From the NCBI GenBank assembly GCA_903887045.1, contig CAISOD010000064.1:1-44848 (forward strand): 44,848 nt of DNA, written 5' to 3'. The DNA is from an uncultured Gammaproteobacteria bacterium. GTDB taxonomy: Bacteria; Pseudomonadota; Gammaproteobacteria; Pseudomonadales; Pseudohongiellaceae. The translations under genes were made by a program, and so were the position numbers. The notes below the pieces were generated by a model. That model saw nothing but the letters and a program-made list of their open reading frames with translations. It was not told the DNA's origin and ran no database searches. Below are positions 9,047 to 17,684 of this stretch, one piece after another (position 1 is the stretch's first letter; each line of letters begins with the position of its first letter).

Positions 9047-9958
9047 ATGTCCACAAACAAACAGCCCTGGGGCAATACCGTTGATGTCGAATTCAGTGAC
9101 GATATCGCATTCGTCTACTTCAACCGCCCCGACAAGAAAAACTGCATGAGCCCGACCTTGAACCGGGAAATGTATGCCACGCTGCATGCGCTCGAACTCG
9201 ACAACCGCTGCAAGGTAGTGGTGCTGACAGGCCGCGGCGCCGCCTGGTCGGCCGGCATGGACCTGAAGGAATATTTCCGCGAAACCGACCAGGAAGGTGA
9301 CGCCTTCAAGATGCGCATCCGGGAAGAAGCCGCCTCCTGGCAGCAAATCAAACTGCGCAACCATGCCAAGCCCACCATTGCGATGGTGAACGGCTGGGTA
9401 TTCGGCGGTGCCTTCACCCCGCTCTCGTCGTGCGATATCGCCATCGCGTCCGACGATGCCACCTTTGGTTTGTCGGAAATCAACTGGGGCATCATCCCCG
9501 GTGGCAACGTTACCAAGTCGGTAGCGGATACGATGGGCCAGCGCAATGCGCTGTACTACATCATGACCGGCGAAACCTTCAAAGGTCAGAAAGCAGCGCA
9601 GATGGGACTGGTCAATGAATCGGTTCCGGCCGATCAGCTGGAAAAGCGCGTGCGTGAACTCGCCAAGGTACTGATGGGGAAAGACCCGGTGGTACTGCGT
9701 GCTGCCAAGGAAGTCTTCAAGCGTGTTCGCTACATGGACTGGGAAACCGCCAACGACTACATCTACTCGAAATCCGACGCTGCCTTTGCCCGCAGCGGCG
9801 GCGAATTCCGTGGCGGCGCCATGACAGCCTTCCTCGACGAGAAGAAGTTTAAACCCGGCCTCGCCACCTACAACAAGGACGGCAGCAAAAAGAAAAGCAG
9901 CGGCAGCAAGACCCCGGCCAAAGCGGTCAAGCCGGTGAAGAAAACCAGCAAGAAATAG
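9047..9958 (+). CDS. Hydroxycinnamoyl-CoA hydratase-lyase-like crotonase
   Basis: A 303-residue crotonase-superfamily enzyme that closely resembles p-hydroxycinnamoyl (feruloyl)-CoA hydratase/lyase, which converts feruloyl-CoA to vanillin and acetyl-CoA. Matching blocks are MSPTLNREM, AGMDLKEYFRE, AKPTIAMVNGW, FGLSEINWG, YYIMTG and KAAQMGLVNESV. By recall of the Pseudomonas enzyme, the essential Glu143 and Tyr239 correspond to Glu144 and Tyr240 here, but Ser123 corresponds to Thr124. The last ~27 residues form a Lys/Ser/Ala/Pro-rich basic tail that the reference enzyme lacks. The start is ATG 9047; an upstream TTG at 9029 is less likely. Partner genes for feruloyl-CoA synthetase and vanillin dehydrogenase are not in the window. 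Confidence 0.85.
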   Translation: MSTNKQPWGNTVDVEFSDDIAFVYFNRPDKKNCMSPTLNREMYATLHALELDNRCKVVVLTGRGAAWSAGMDLKEYFRETDQEGDAFKMRIREEAASWQQIKLRNHAKPTIAMVNGWVFGGAFTPLSSCDIAIASDDATFGLSEINWGIIPGGNVTKSVADTMGQRNALYYIMTGETFKGQKAAQMGLVNESVPADQLEKRVRELAKVLMGKDPVVLRAAKEVFKRVRYMDWETANDYIYSKSDAAFARSGGEFRGGAMTAFLDEKKFKPGLATYNKDGSKKKSSGSKTPAKAVKPVKKTSKK

Positions 9959-9979
9959 CAACGCGAAAGACTGACCAGA

Positions 9980-10013
9980 GGATCAGAACCTGACGGTTCT
10001 GATCCTTTTTTTT
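9980..10013 (+). terminator. Rho-independent terminator
   Basis: A perfect 11-bp stem (GGATCAGAACC / GGTTCTGATCC) with a TGAC loop is followed by eight T. It begins 21 bp after the hydratase-lyase stop codon and closes the DUF6152/hydratase-lyase transcript. Confidence 0.93.
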
Positions 10014-10173
10014 GCAGGCAATTCGGGACTTTGGGCAGGGATCTGCGCTGTGCGGGGTTGAGCGCTTTGAACGCCGCAGGCGCGCGCTGTTCACCCACCG
10101 CTCTGTGTAATCCGAAAGAAGCGGGTGTAGGATCAGGGCCCGGTCGCTGAAATTTCCGCCAGAGGACTGCCCC

Positions 10174-11655
10174 ATGCTGACTCCAGCCGTCCATGTCTTT
10201 GCTGTGCCGCTGCTAACCTGTCTGCTGACCACCTTGCTGCTTCCTGCGTCCACCCTTGCCCAGCCGGACACCGAAGTCAGGCGCATGCTGTTCGAACCGG
10301 TGGCGCTGGTTGCTGGTGTGCCGGCTACCGAATACCCACTCGTATCGTTCAGTGCCGCCCAAGCCGAAATCCCGGTTCCTGCCAGCGAGCAGCCGCTTTA
10401 CAGCAACGAAGAACGCGACCGGATGGAAGCTGATATCGAACGCTACCTTGACACGATCGGCGACAGTGAAGCCGATGAAGGCCCCTACGCCGACCAACTG
10501 CGCGAAGACCTGTTCAACACCGCCCTGCTGTACCAGAAGCTGGAAGACCACGAAAACGCGATCAAGCTGTTCCAGCGCACTCTCAATGTAAGTCGTATCA
10601 ACAACGGTCTTGAAAGTCTGGACCAGGTCGAAGTGCTGGAGGCTTTGGCGCAGAGTTACCTGGCGATGGACAACATCCGCGAAGCCGACGCGATGATGGA
10701 TTCGTCCTACCATCTCCAGCGCCAGCGCTACGGCGAAGCCAGTACCGAACTGGTACCGGCCGAACGCAAGCTCGGCGACTGGAATACCCGGGCCTTCATG
10801 CAGCGCTCAAGTATCCTGGTGAACATTCCGCGCATGAATGTACAAAACTTTCTCATCGACCCGCGCAACTTCATCAATAACACCACCGACCCGCGCGACA
10901 CTCCGCTGTGGAAACTATACGAAGCCCGCACCAATTACATCTCGGCCATCAAGACGCTGGTAGACCAGCGCAACTTCACCCATCCTGAACTGATGGAGCT
11001 CGAACGCAAACTGTTGACCAATTTCCTGCTCAGCATGCACCGCGAGAACATCCTGTACGAACCGGATTTCTACCTTACCCGGAAAAAGAGCAAGACTGCA
11101 TCGCGGCTCAATCAAAATGCCATCGAGATGCGCGCATCCGAGGATTACCTGCTCGGACTTGAGTCGCACAAACGCCGCATGGCGTACCTCGTCAGCGATG
11201 ACAATCGCACACCGGCACAGTTGGTCACGGCAATGTTGGAAGCCGCCGATTGGGACTTGTTGTTTGAACACAAGACCGAGGCAGAGGAAAAGTACAACGC
11301 TGCCTACCGCTTTTTCAGCGAGAATCCGCAGTTCGAACAGGGAGCGCTCGCCGGGATGTATCCCGCAATACCGGTGGTACTGCCTACCTACCTGCCACCA
11401 CCGAACAGCCGCGAAAAGCTCGGCATTGCCGCCGATGCCAAGGTGAATTACTTCGGCTACATCGACATGAGCCTGTCGCTCACCCGGTTCGGCAAAGCCC
11501 GCCGCATCAAGCAGATCGGCAAAGGCGGGGAAATCACCCGCAACATGGAAATACGCCTCAACCAGTACTTGCGTAATCTGTTGTTCCGCCCACGCTACGC
11601 AGGCAGTGAGGTAGATACCGGCACGATCACGCTACGCTATTACATAGGGCTTTGA
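10174..11655 (+). CDS. Exported tetratricopeptide-type protein of unknown function
   Basis: A 493-residue protein with a signal peptide ending near LPASTLAQ. A helical region at about residues 105-190 reads like two or three tetratricopeptide repeats (NTALLYQKLEDHENAIKLFQ, EALAQSYLAMDNIREADAMM). The C-terminal ~90 residues (AKVNYFGYIDMSLSLTRFGKARRIK to the end) resemble the small TonB-like periplasmic fold, ending in a beta-rich RPRYAGSEVDTGTITLRYYIGL. The function is not known; a periplasmic scaffold is plausible. The start ATG 10174 has AGAGGA upstream. It is monocistronic: the terminator at 9980-10013 precedes it, and it converges on the PQQ dehydrogenase gene. Confidence 0.75.
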   Translation: MLTPAVHVFAVPLLTCLLTTLLLPASTLAQPDTEVRRMLFEPVALVAGVPATEYPLVSFSAAQAEIPVPASEQPLYSNEERDRMEADIERYLDTIGDSEADEGPYADQLREDLFNTALLYQKLEDHENAIKLFQRTLNVSRINNGLESLDQVEVLEALAQSYLAMDNIREADAMMDSSYHLQRQRYGEASTELVPAERKLGDWNTRAFMQRSSILVNIPRMNVQNFLIDPRNFINNTTDPRDTPLWKLYEARTNYISAIKTLVDQRNFTHPELMELERKLLTNFLLSMHRENILYEPDFYLTRKKSKTASRLNQNAIEMRASEDYLLGLESHKRRMAYLVSDDNRTPAQLVTAMLEAADWDLLFEHKTEAEEKYNAAYRFFSENPQFEQGALAGMYPAIPVVLPTYLPPPNSREKLGIAADAKVNYFGYIDMSLSLTRFGKARRIKQIGKGGEITRNMEIRLNQYLRNLLFRPRYAGSEVDTGTITLRYYIGL

Positions 11656-11658
11656 AGA

Positions 11659-11713
11659 CTCCACCCCGGATTGGGGGGTGGAGCCTGGTGCGCCGGCCGC
11701 GTTGCGCGGCCGG
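11659..11713. repeat. Two consecutive hairpins at a convergent junction
   Basis: Stem 1 is CTCCACCCC (11659-11667) with GGGGTGGAG (11675-11683). Stem 2 is CCGGCCGC (11693-11700) with GCGGCCGG (11706-11713). They fill the 66-bp gap between the stops of the convergent TPR and PQQ-dehydrogenase genes. Neither has a T run, so factor-dependent or bidirectional arrest is a guess. Confidence 0.55.
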
Positions 11714-11721
11714 GTTCCTGT

Positions 11722-13380
11722 CTAGTCTTCAAGCCCAAACACAAACAAGGCGCCGCCAGCGGATACGGCAACGTATTGCTCGCCGTCGATTTCGAAGCTG
11801 ATCGGACCCGACGCCACCTGGCCGCCAAGCGTCTGCCGCCACAGTTCTTCGCCAGTCTTGGCATCGAGCGCGTAGAAGAAGCCCTCACGACCACCGGCGA
11901 ATACCAGATTGGTAGCCGTGCTGAGCACGCCGCTGTCGGTGACGTCGACCATTTCATGGCGCCACACAATGTCGCCGGTCGCCGGATCGATCGCTTGAAT
12001 GGCACCAAAGCCTTCTTCCGGTATGCGCTGGTTCACCGGGCGTACCTGCAACGCCGGCACTGCCATGGTCGGGAACGTACCGACAAACTGCTGGCCCGGC
12101 ACATACGGCGTCACCGGCCGCTTGGTGTACACCGAGTAGGTATCCATCCACGTTGGCACGTAGTAATAGCCGGTCACCGGGCTGTAGGAAGCCGGATACC
12201 AGTTCGTCGCGCCCTGGTTGTTCGGCATGATGAAGGTGCCGCCTTCGGTAGGTGACAGTACACGGTTGGGGCGACCTTTCTCGTCGAAAGTGCCATCCAT
12301 CCAGTTCACTGCCACAAAGGGTTTGCCGAGCAGGAACTCGCCATTGGTTCGATCAAGCACATAGAACACGCCGTTGCGGTTTGCCGTCATCAATACCTTG
12401 CGTGGCTTGCCCTCCCACTCGATATCGGCCAGTACTTCTACCTGGGTGGCGTCGTAGTCCATTTCGTCGTGCGGTGTGAACTGGTAATGCCACACCAGCT
12501 CGCCGGTGTCGGGATTCAGCGCAACCACGGACTCGGTGTAGAGGTTGTCACCGGGACGGTTGTCGCCGTTCCAGTCGGGGCCGGGATTGCCGACGCCCCA
12601 ATAGGTCAGGTTCAGCTCGGCATCGTAGGAGCCTGTGGTCCAGATCGATCCACCACCGTTCTTCCAGGATTCTTTGGCCGGATCGGCCCAGCTTTCAAAG
12701 CCTTTTTCACCGGGGCCAGGAATCGTGTTGAAGCGCCACAGCTCGGCACCGGTGTCGACATCATAGGCAGCAATAAAACCACGGATGCCGTATTCACCAC
12801 CGGCCGGGCCCACGATGACCTTGTTGCCAATGACAAGCGGCGCCACCGTAAGCGCATATCCCAGCGATGGATCGCCCACGGTAACGTTCCACTTCACCTG
12901 GCCGTTTTTCGCATCAATCGCCAGCAGGTGGCCGTCAATGGCACCCATGTACAGGGTGTCGCCGTGAATCGCCAGACCGCGGTTGACACGGCCGCAGCAG
13001 ACGCGGGCATTGGTATCGGGGGCGTACGCATAGGTCCAGAACACGCGGCCGGTGCGCGGATCAAGGGCGACCACATCATTCGGCGGGCTGACGGTATACA
13101 TGACGCCATCAACTACCAGCGGTGTCGCTTCGAATTTCTGACCGCCGCTGGCGGGTGAGCGCGCCTGCCAGATCCATTTGATTTCGAGATCGGCAACGTT
13201 ATCGCGGGTAATCTGGCTGAGGTCACTGTGGCGCTGGCCATCGTAGTCACCCTGGTACAGCATCCAGTTGCCCGGCTCGGACTTGGCATTGAGCAAACGC
13301 TCAGGAGTAACCTGGGCCTGGGTGGCGAAGGCAGTGCAGCAAGCGGCAGCAAGCACGGAACGGATAAAGAACGATTTCAT
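11722..13380 (-). CDS. PQQ-dependent alcohol dehydrogenase (quinoprotein)
   Basis: A 552-residue periplasmic eight-bladed propeller enzyme with a signal peptide (about residues 1-22). PQQ-site marks are the vicinal disulfide Cys128-Cys129 (VCCGRVNRG), the metal ligands Glu196 (GGEYGIRG) and Asn265 (GVGNPGP), the GGGSIWT segment and Asp308 as likely catalytic base. Asp310 two residues later gives a D-Y-D motif like that linked with lanthanide-using family members. Tryptophan-docking style repeats (DPRTGRVFW, DVDTGAELW, NPDTGELVW, DAKTGEELW) mark the blades. The ATG overlaps the stop of the cytochrome gene as ATGA, so the cytochrome is its probable electron acceptor. The substrate is unknown; a primary or polyol alcohol is likely. 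Confidence 0.92.
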   Translation of the reverse strand: MKSFFIRSVLAAACCTAFATQAQVTPERLLNAKSEPGNWMLYQGDYDGQRHSDLSQITRDNVADLEIKWIWQARSPASGGQKFEATPLVVDGVMYTVSPPNDVVALDPRTGRVFWTYAYAPDTNARVCCGRVNRGLAIHGDTLYMGAIDGHLLAIDAKNGQVKWNVTVGDPSLGYALTVAPLVIGNKVIVGPAGGEYGIRGFIAAYDVDTGAELWRFNTIPGPGEKGFESWADPAKESWKNGGGSIWTTGSYDAELNLTYWGVGNPGPDWNGDNRPGDNLYTESVVALNPDTGELVWHYQFTPHDEMDYDATQVEVLADIEWEGKPRKVLMTANRNGVFYVLDRTNGEFLLGKPFVAVNWMDGTFDEKGRPNRVLSPTEGGTFIMPNNQGATNWYPASYSPVTGYYYVPTWMDTYSVYTKRPVTPYVPGQQFVGTFPTMAVPALQVRPVNQRIPEEGFGAIQAIDPATGDIVWRHEMVDVTDSGVLSTATNLVFAGGREGFFYALDAKTGEELWRQTLGGQVASGPISFEIDGEQYVAVSAGGALFVFGLED

Positions 13381-14171
13381 TTGGCAGGCTCCTGCACGAT
13401 TTTCAGCGATACGAGATAGGCGACAAGATCAGCGATCTGGTCGGCGGACAGTACGTCGAGTGACGATGGCATCGGCGTCGGCACGATGGTCCACGCGCTG
13501 AGGTCGTCCTTCAGGTACGACGACAGTTGCTCCTGTTCGGTCAGCACCTGCACCGAGTGGGTGTCCTGGTTCAGCAATTTGCCGGTTACTGTCTGACCTG
13601 CCTTCGTCGTTACCTGCATGAAGCGCTGGCCTTCGCGTACTTCCTTGCGTGGATCAATGATTGCCGTTTCCAGTGAAGCCGGCGTGCGCTGGGCGCCCAC
13701 ATTGGCGAGATCGGGCGAGAGCCGTGAACCACCGCCACCAACACCATGGCAGGAGCTGCAATTGCCGGCGCCGAAGAACAGTTCTTCACCGCGACTGGCA
13801 TCACCCAGTTTCACTTCACGCGCATCCGGCGCATCAATACCGCTGGTTTGCATATTGCGCAGGAAGGCGACGAGTGCGCGCAGATCGCCATAGGAAAATT
13901 GTGGGCGCGCAATCATCAAGGTGCCGGCAATGCCGGTGCGGATCAGTGCGATCAGTTCTTCGTCGTTGCCGGCACGGCGGAAGCGATTGATGCCGAGGTT
14001 GGCACCTTCTACCGAATCGCCATTGTTACCGTGACAGCCGAGGCAGTTGGCCTGATAAAGGCTGCGGCCGTTTTCGATGTCGCTTGGTGCGTAGCTGTGT
14101 TCTTGCGCTTGTATGCTGGTGATGCCAGCACCCAAAGCAAGTGCCAGCACTAACCGGTTATGCATTCGCAT
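13377..14171 (-). CDS. Dihaem cytochrome c, partner of the PQQ dehydrogenase
   Basis: A 264-residue exported protein with a signal peptide (about 1-22) and two haem-c motifs: CLGCH (Cys43, Cys46, His47) and CSSCH (Cys138, Cys141, His142). The second half (GEELFFGAGNCSSCHGVGGG, then DPRKEVREGQ and VTTKAGQTVTGKL) resembles the haem-binding domain common in planctomycetes and verrucomicrobia. It lies immediately upstream of, and overlaps, the PQQ dehydrogenase gene, so it should carry electrons from the quinoprotein to the respiratory chain. The start ATG 14171 follows GGGGGAATCC; a second ATG two codons later is possible. It is 79 bp downstream of the esterase gene. Confidence 0.92.
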   Translation of the reverse strand: MRMHNRLVLALALGAGITSIQAQEHSYAPSDIENGRSLYQANCLGCHGNNGDSVEGANLGINRFRRAGNDEELIALIRTGIAGTLMIARPQFSYGDLRALVAFLRNMQTSGIDAPDAREVKLGDASRGEELFFGAGNCSSCHGVGGGGSRLSPDLANVGAQRTPASLETAIIDPRKEVREGQRFMQVTTKAGQTVTGKLLNQDTHSVQVLTEQEQLSSYLKDDLSAWTIVPTPMPSSLDVLSADQIADLVAYLVSLKIVQEPAK

Positions 14172-14250
14172 GGATTCCCCCTTTGATGATCCAAGTTTTG
14201 ATGAAGGTCTGGGGCCAACAGCCCCTCAATATTTGTTAGTGTTCAAAAAA

Positions 14251-15156
14251 CTATTCGATTCCGTTCGTTTTCAGAAAAGCATTGATCGTTGTGTAAATCT
14301 TCGCGCGTTCCGCAGCGGTGAAGCGGCCGTGGCCGCCGCCAGGGATCGTAAGGTGTTCGTGTTTGACGTTGGTGTTGTCGAGGGCGGTGTCGAGCGCGAT
14401 ACCGTGTGCGTAGGGTACAACCATGTCGGCATCACCCTGGATGGTGAGGATGGGTGGCAGGTCGTTGCGCACATGGCTCATGGGTGACAGTTGCTTTGCC
14501 AGGGCGACGGCATCGGCTTCTGCCATGTTGCCGAACCAGCGGAGCGGAGTTGCGTTCTTGTTGGGGCCGGCGATGACGTCCGCCACATCGGTGACGCCGA
14601 ACCAGTTGATGACGGCAGCTACTTTCGGTGTGGTGCCGGCCGGGCAGTTTTTGTCGTAGCCCTGCTCACTCATCATGCCGAGAGTCAGCGCCAGATGACC
14701 GCCGGCACTCTGGCCGCTGGCAACGATTTTGTTGGTGTCGATGTTGTACATGGCGGCGTTGGTGCCGGCCCAGCGCAGTGCGCAGAAGGTGTCGACCACG
14801 GCAGCTGGTGCCGGTGCTACGCCGCCGAGTCGGTATCCGACCACGACCACGTTCCAGCCTTTTTCCAGCCACGGCAGGATGTTCAGGGTCTGGCTGTCCT
14901 TCGAACCTGCTACCCAGAAACCACCGTGCATGAATATCAAGGTAGGCTGTGGGGTTTGCACATCGCGGCGACTGTAGACGTCGAGTTTCAGTTCGGTATT
15001 GTTCTCCGTCACGTAGGTAAGGTCGGGAGCGAAGTTGTAACGGCTTTCAACTTCGGCAGCCCAGCTGGCAGCAGCACTCAATTGGGCCTGGACGGTGGCG
15101 GAAACACTGACAGCAAACAAGACAGCAGCGAGCCTGCCGATGGCACGGATCGTCAT
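14251..15156 (-). CDS. Exported alpha/beta hydrolase (BD-FAE/HSL-like esterase)
   Basis: A 301-residue protein with a signal peptide (cleavage near VQAQ). The hydrolase fold is complete: oxyanion-hole motif FMHGGFW, nucleophile elbow GQSAGG, catalytic Asp in QGDADMVVPY and catalytic His in GGGHGRF. This HGG-type arrangement is typical of hormone-sensitive-lipase-like and feruloyl-esterase-like carboxylesterases. It starts at ATG 15156 after GGGGGGAAATCC. It is the first gene of a three-gene minus-strand cluster with the dihaem cytochrome and the PQQ dehydrogenase. This suggests that an ester is cleaved in the periplasm and the freed alcohol oxidised by the next two products (inference). Confidence 0.9.
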   Translation of the reverse strand: MTIRAIGRLAAVLFAVSVSATVQAQLSAAASWAAEVESRYNFAPDLTYVTENNTELKLDVYSRRDVQTPQPTLIFMHGGFWVAGSKDSQTLNILPWLEKGWNVVVVGYRLGGVAPAPAAVVDTFCALRWAGTNAAMYNIDTNKIVASGQSAGGHLALTLGMMSEQGYDKNCPAGTTPKVAAVINWFGVTDVADVIAGPNKNATPLRWFGNMAEADAVALAKQLSPMSHVRNDLPPILTIQGDADMVVPYAHGIALDTALDNTNVKHEHLTIPGGGHGRFTAAERAKIYTTINAFLKTNGIE

Positions 15157-15306
15157 GGATTTCCCCCCTCAGGAAAAGTGGCCGAAGTATACACACGACA
15201 GCTGTTGGATAAACATCGCTGGAAGTCCCAGGCAACGATCCTTGTTGCTTGCATGAAGTCGGAGGTCAACCGCCTGCAGGGGCCGGCAAGGGATTCGACA
15301 TTCGCG

Positions 15307-16572
15307 TTATGGAGACTGCTGCAATACCTGGCCAAGTATGGCAGCGCCCTGCTCCAGTGTGGTGTCGGCCACGGCATAGGACAATCGCAGGCACTGCTGG
15401 CTGTGCTGCCATGGCTCTGCAAGGCCGATAAAGCTCGCCTCACCCGGAATTACCAGCAAGCCAGCCTGCCGCAACCGGTGGCACAGTTGCGCACTGCTGC
15501 CTGCCAACTCCGGGAACCACAGCCACAGGAAGAAGGCACCTTCGGGACGGTGAATGTGGCATGGTACGTTGCTGTGTGAAGAGTTGTGTGAGGATTGCAG
15601 TGCGTGCTGTATGGCAGCAACCGCAGTTGTTGCCTTGGCCTGATACCACGGCCGCAGTACGTCGTGTGCAAGCCTTTGCAACTGACGCCCCTGCAACAAC
15701 TGCAGCGCCAGCGCCGGGCCGAGATTGCCGACAGCAAGATTGAGTATGGTGTTGGCACGACTGAAGGCTTCGATCAATTCGGGTTTGGCAATCACAAAGC
15801 CGCTGCGCGTACCGGGCAAACCGACTTTCGACAGGCTCAACAGCAGAATGGTGTTGTCGCTCCAGTAGGGTTTGCTGTCGTCGTATTGCAGGCCCGGGAA
15901 CGGCAAGCCATAGGCAGCATCCAGAATAAGCGGGATGCCCCGCGCACGCGCGCTCTGGTCGAGAAAAGCCACCTCGTCGTCGGTCAGTACATTGCCACTC
16001 GGATTCGTCGGGCGCGACACGCACAGCGCTGCGGTAGCATCTGGAATCGCTGCGCTGCGATCAAGGCCGTATTTGAAGAGGCCATCCGGCAGCAACTGGA
16101 TCAAGGGTTTCGCACCGCTGAAAAAATCCGCTGTCAAACCTACATCGGCATAACCAAGATATTCCGGTACCAGAGGAAAGTGGATGCGACGCCGTCCTTC
16201 GCTGCTGTCGCCCGCCAACAGGTTGGCAAGAATGCCGAAGGCGGATTGACCACCATTGGTGAGTGCGATGTGATCGGCCGTCAGCGGCCAGCCATGATCT
16301 TCACGCAGCTGCATTGCCAGCAATTTGCGTACTGCAAGATCGCCTTTCGGGCCCTGGTAACGGCCAAGCAACCGAAACGTAGCGTCATCATCCTGCAACA
16401 GCAGTTGCAGCGTGTGTTGGAACAACTGTTCAGCTGCAGGAATGCGGGCTGGAGTACCGCCGGCCATCATCAGCATCTGAGGATTGTCACGCAGCGCCGA
16501 GCCGAGGTCCTGCATCAGATCGATGATGTCGGACTGGCCGCTGTAGCGTTGACCGTAACGGGAAAGCTTCAT
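15307..16572 (-). CDS. avtA: Valine-pyruvate aminotransferase AvtA
   Basis: A 421-residue PLP enzyme that interconverts valine and alanine keto acids in branched-chain amino-acid synthesis. It matches E. coli AvtA throughout: GRYQGPKGD, NGGQSAFGI, FPLVPEYLGYADVGL, CVSRPTNPSGNV, the PLP lysine in SLSKVGLPGTRSGF, and the C-terminal PEGAFFLWLWF and PWQHSQQCLRLSY. The N-terminus aligns with the family start, so ATG 16572 is right. That ATG lies only eight bases after the encoded CCA of tRNA-Thr and has no Shine-Dalgarno upstream. After tRNA processing the mRNA would have a near-absent leader. Confidence 0.95.
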   Translation of the reverse strand: MKLSRYGQRYSGQSDIIDLMQDLGSALRDNPQMLMMAGGTPARIPAAEQLFQHTLQLLLQDDDATFRLLGRYQGPKGDLAVRKLLAMQLREDHGWPLTADHIALTNGGQSAFGILANLLAGDSSEGRRRIHFPLVPEYLGYADVGLTADFFSGAKPLIQLLPDGLFKYGLDRSAAIPDATAALCVSRPTNPSGNVLTDDEVAFLDQSARARGIPLILDAAYGLPFPGLQYDDSKPYWSDNTILLLSLSKVGLPGTRSGFVIAKPELIEAFSRANTILNLAVGNLGPALALQLLQGRQLQRLAHDVLRPWYQAKATTAVAAIQHALQSSHNSSHSNVPCHIHRPEGAFFLWLWFPELAGSSAQLCHRLRQAGLLVIPGEASFIGLAEPWQHSQQCLRLSYAVADTTLEQGAAILGQVLQQSP

Positions 16573-16580
16573 AGGAAGTC

Positions 16581-16656
<76 letters not shown>

Positions 16657-16674
16657 GTGTGGGGGCTTGTAAAG

Positions 16675-16687
16675 CGGGCGTATTCTA
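16675..16687 (-). promoter_or_regulatory. Possible tRNA promoter -10 with GC-rich discriminator
   Basis: On the minus strand TAGAAT (16687-16682) matches five of six -10 bases and is followed by ACGCCCGC, the GC-rich discriminator type common at stringently controlled stable-RNA promoters. It lies about 25 bp before the tRNA and overlaps the end of the nitrilase gene. No good -35 hexamer was found at 16-18 bp. Confidence 0.35.
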
Positions 16688-17590
16688 TATGCCACCCTTG
16701 TGTTTGCCCAGCCATTTGACCGCATATAAATCGAGCCGGCGATCATCGGCGTTACGCACAGATCCTTGCTTGCGGACATGCGCGAGCTTGTCAATTTCGA
16801 GATCTGCAACCAGCACGCTTTCAACATTGGTGGTGGCCTCATTGACGATGGCATCGTGCGGAAAACCGAAGTCCGACGGCGAAAAGATCGCAGACTGGCC
16901 GTATTGGTTGTCGAGGCAAGCAACCTGCGGCATACAGCCGACACTGCCGGCCAGCACTACATAGATTTCGTTTTCGATCGCGCGCGCCTGTGCGCAGTAA
17001 CGCACGCGCTGGTAGCCCTGCTTCGAATCGGTCCAGAACGGCACGAACAGGATATCGATGCCATCGGCAGCCAACAGTCTCGGCAATTCGGGAAATTCGA
17101 CGTCGTAACAGATAAGCATACCGACGCGACCGCAGTCGGTATCAAACGGCTGCAAGCGGTTGCCGCCGCGCATGTCCCATTCCTTTTTTTCGCCCGGCGT
17201 CGGGTGCAGCTTGGCCTGCTGCTCCACCTTGCCGTTGCGATGGCAAAGGCAGGCAATGTTGAAGAGATGTTTACCGATGAGAAACGGCATCGAGCCCGCG
17301 ATGATGTTGACCTTGTACTTCACCGCCAGTACCGACATCGCATCGACTATTGGCTGACTGTGGGCGGCCAGTGAGCGCATGGCAGCATGTGAATCGAGTG
17401 CGGGCTTCAGCGCCATCAGCGGCGTCGAGAAAAATTCAGGAAACACGACGAAGTCACACGGGTACGAGGCCAGCGTCGCCACCTTCTGTTCGACAAGCCC
17501 GAGGAAGTCATCGCGGGATGTGAACGGGCGCATCAGCCACTGCACACTGCCGACCCGTACGCGGCGGGAATTGCTGACTTTGTTGGCCAT
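16685..17590 (-). CDS. Nitrilase-superfamily carbon-nitrogen hydrolase
   Basis: A 301-residue cytoplasmic C-N hydrolase. The catalytic Glu-Lys-Cys triad is visible: Glu52 in VVFPEFF, Lys127 in AKLHPT and Cys161 in LICYDVEFPE. The family cuts nitriles or amides of small metabolites, and this sequence does not reveal the substrate. The start is ATG 17590 because AGGAGG lies eight bases upstream; an upstream in-frame start at 17695 would run past the divergent promoter region and is rejected. It is divergent from the reductase gene at 17685 and 28 bp upstream of the tRNA. Confidence 0.92.
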   Translation of the reverse strand: MANKVSNSRRVRVGSVQWLMRPFTSRDDFLGLVEQKVATLASYPCDFVVFPEFFSTPLMALKPALDSHAAMRSLAAHSQPIVDAMSVLAVKYKVNIIAGSMPFLIGKHLFNIACLCHRNGKVEQQAKLHPTPGEKKEWDMRGGNRLQPFDTDCGRVGMLICYDVEFPELPRLLAADGIDILFVPFWTDSKQGYQRVRYCAQARAIENEIYVVLAGSVGCMPQVACLDNQYGQSAIFSPSDFGFPHDAIVNEATTNVESVLVADLEIDKLAHVRKQGSVRNADDRRLDLYAVKWLGKHKGGI

Positions 17591-17684
17591 GCTGACGCCT
17601 CCTGAAAAGTGCCGCATTCTAAGCCAAAAGCAGCTGTTGCCAGAGTAGAATGCGGCTTCGTCTTGTGTCGCCGGGGAAGCCCGC

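Noticed and set aside
8888-9961. A 357-codon open frame on the minus strand opposite the hydratase-lyase gene.
   Set aside because: It mirrors the codon pattern of the real gene on the plus strand, has no family features, and runs through the region of the promoter and the terminator-bearing transcript.
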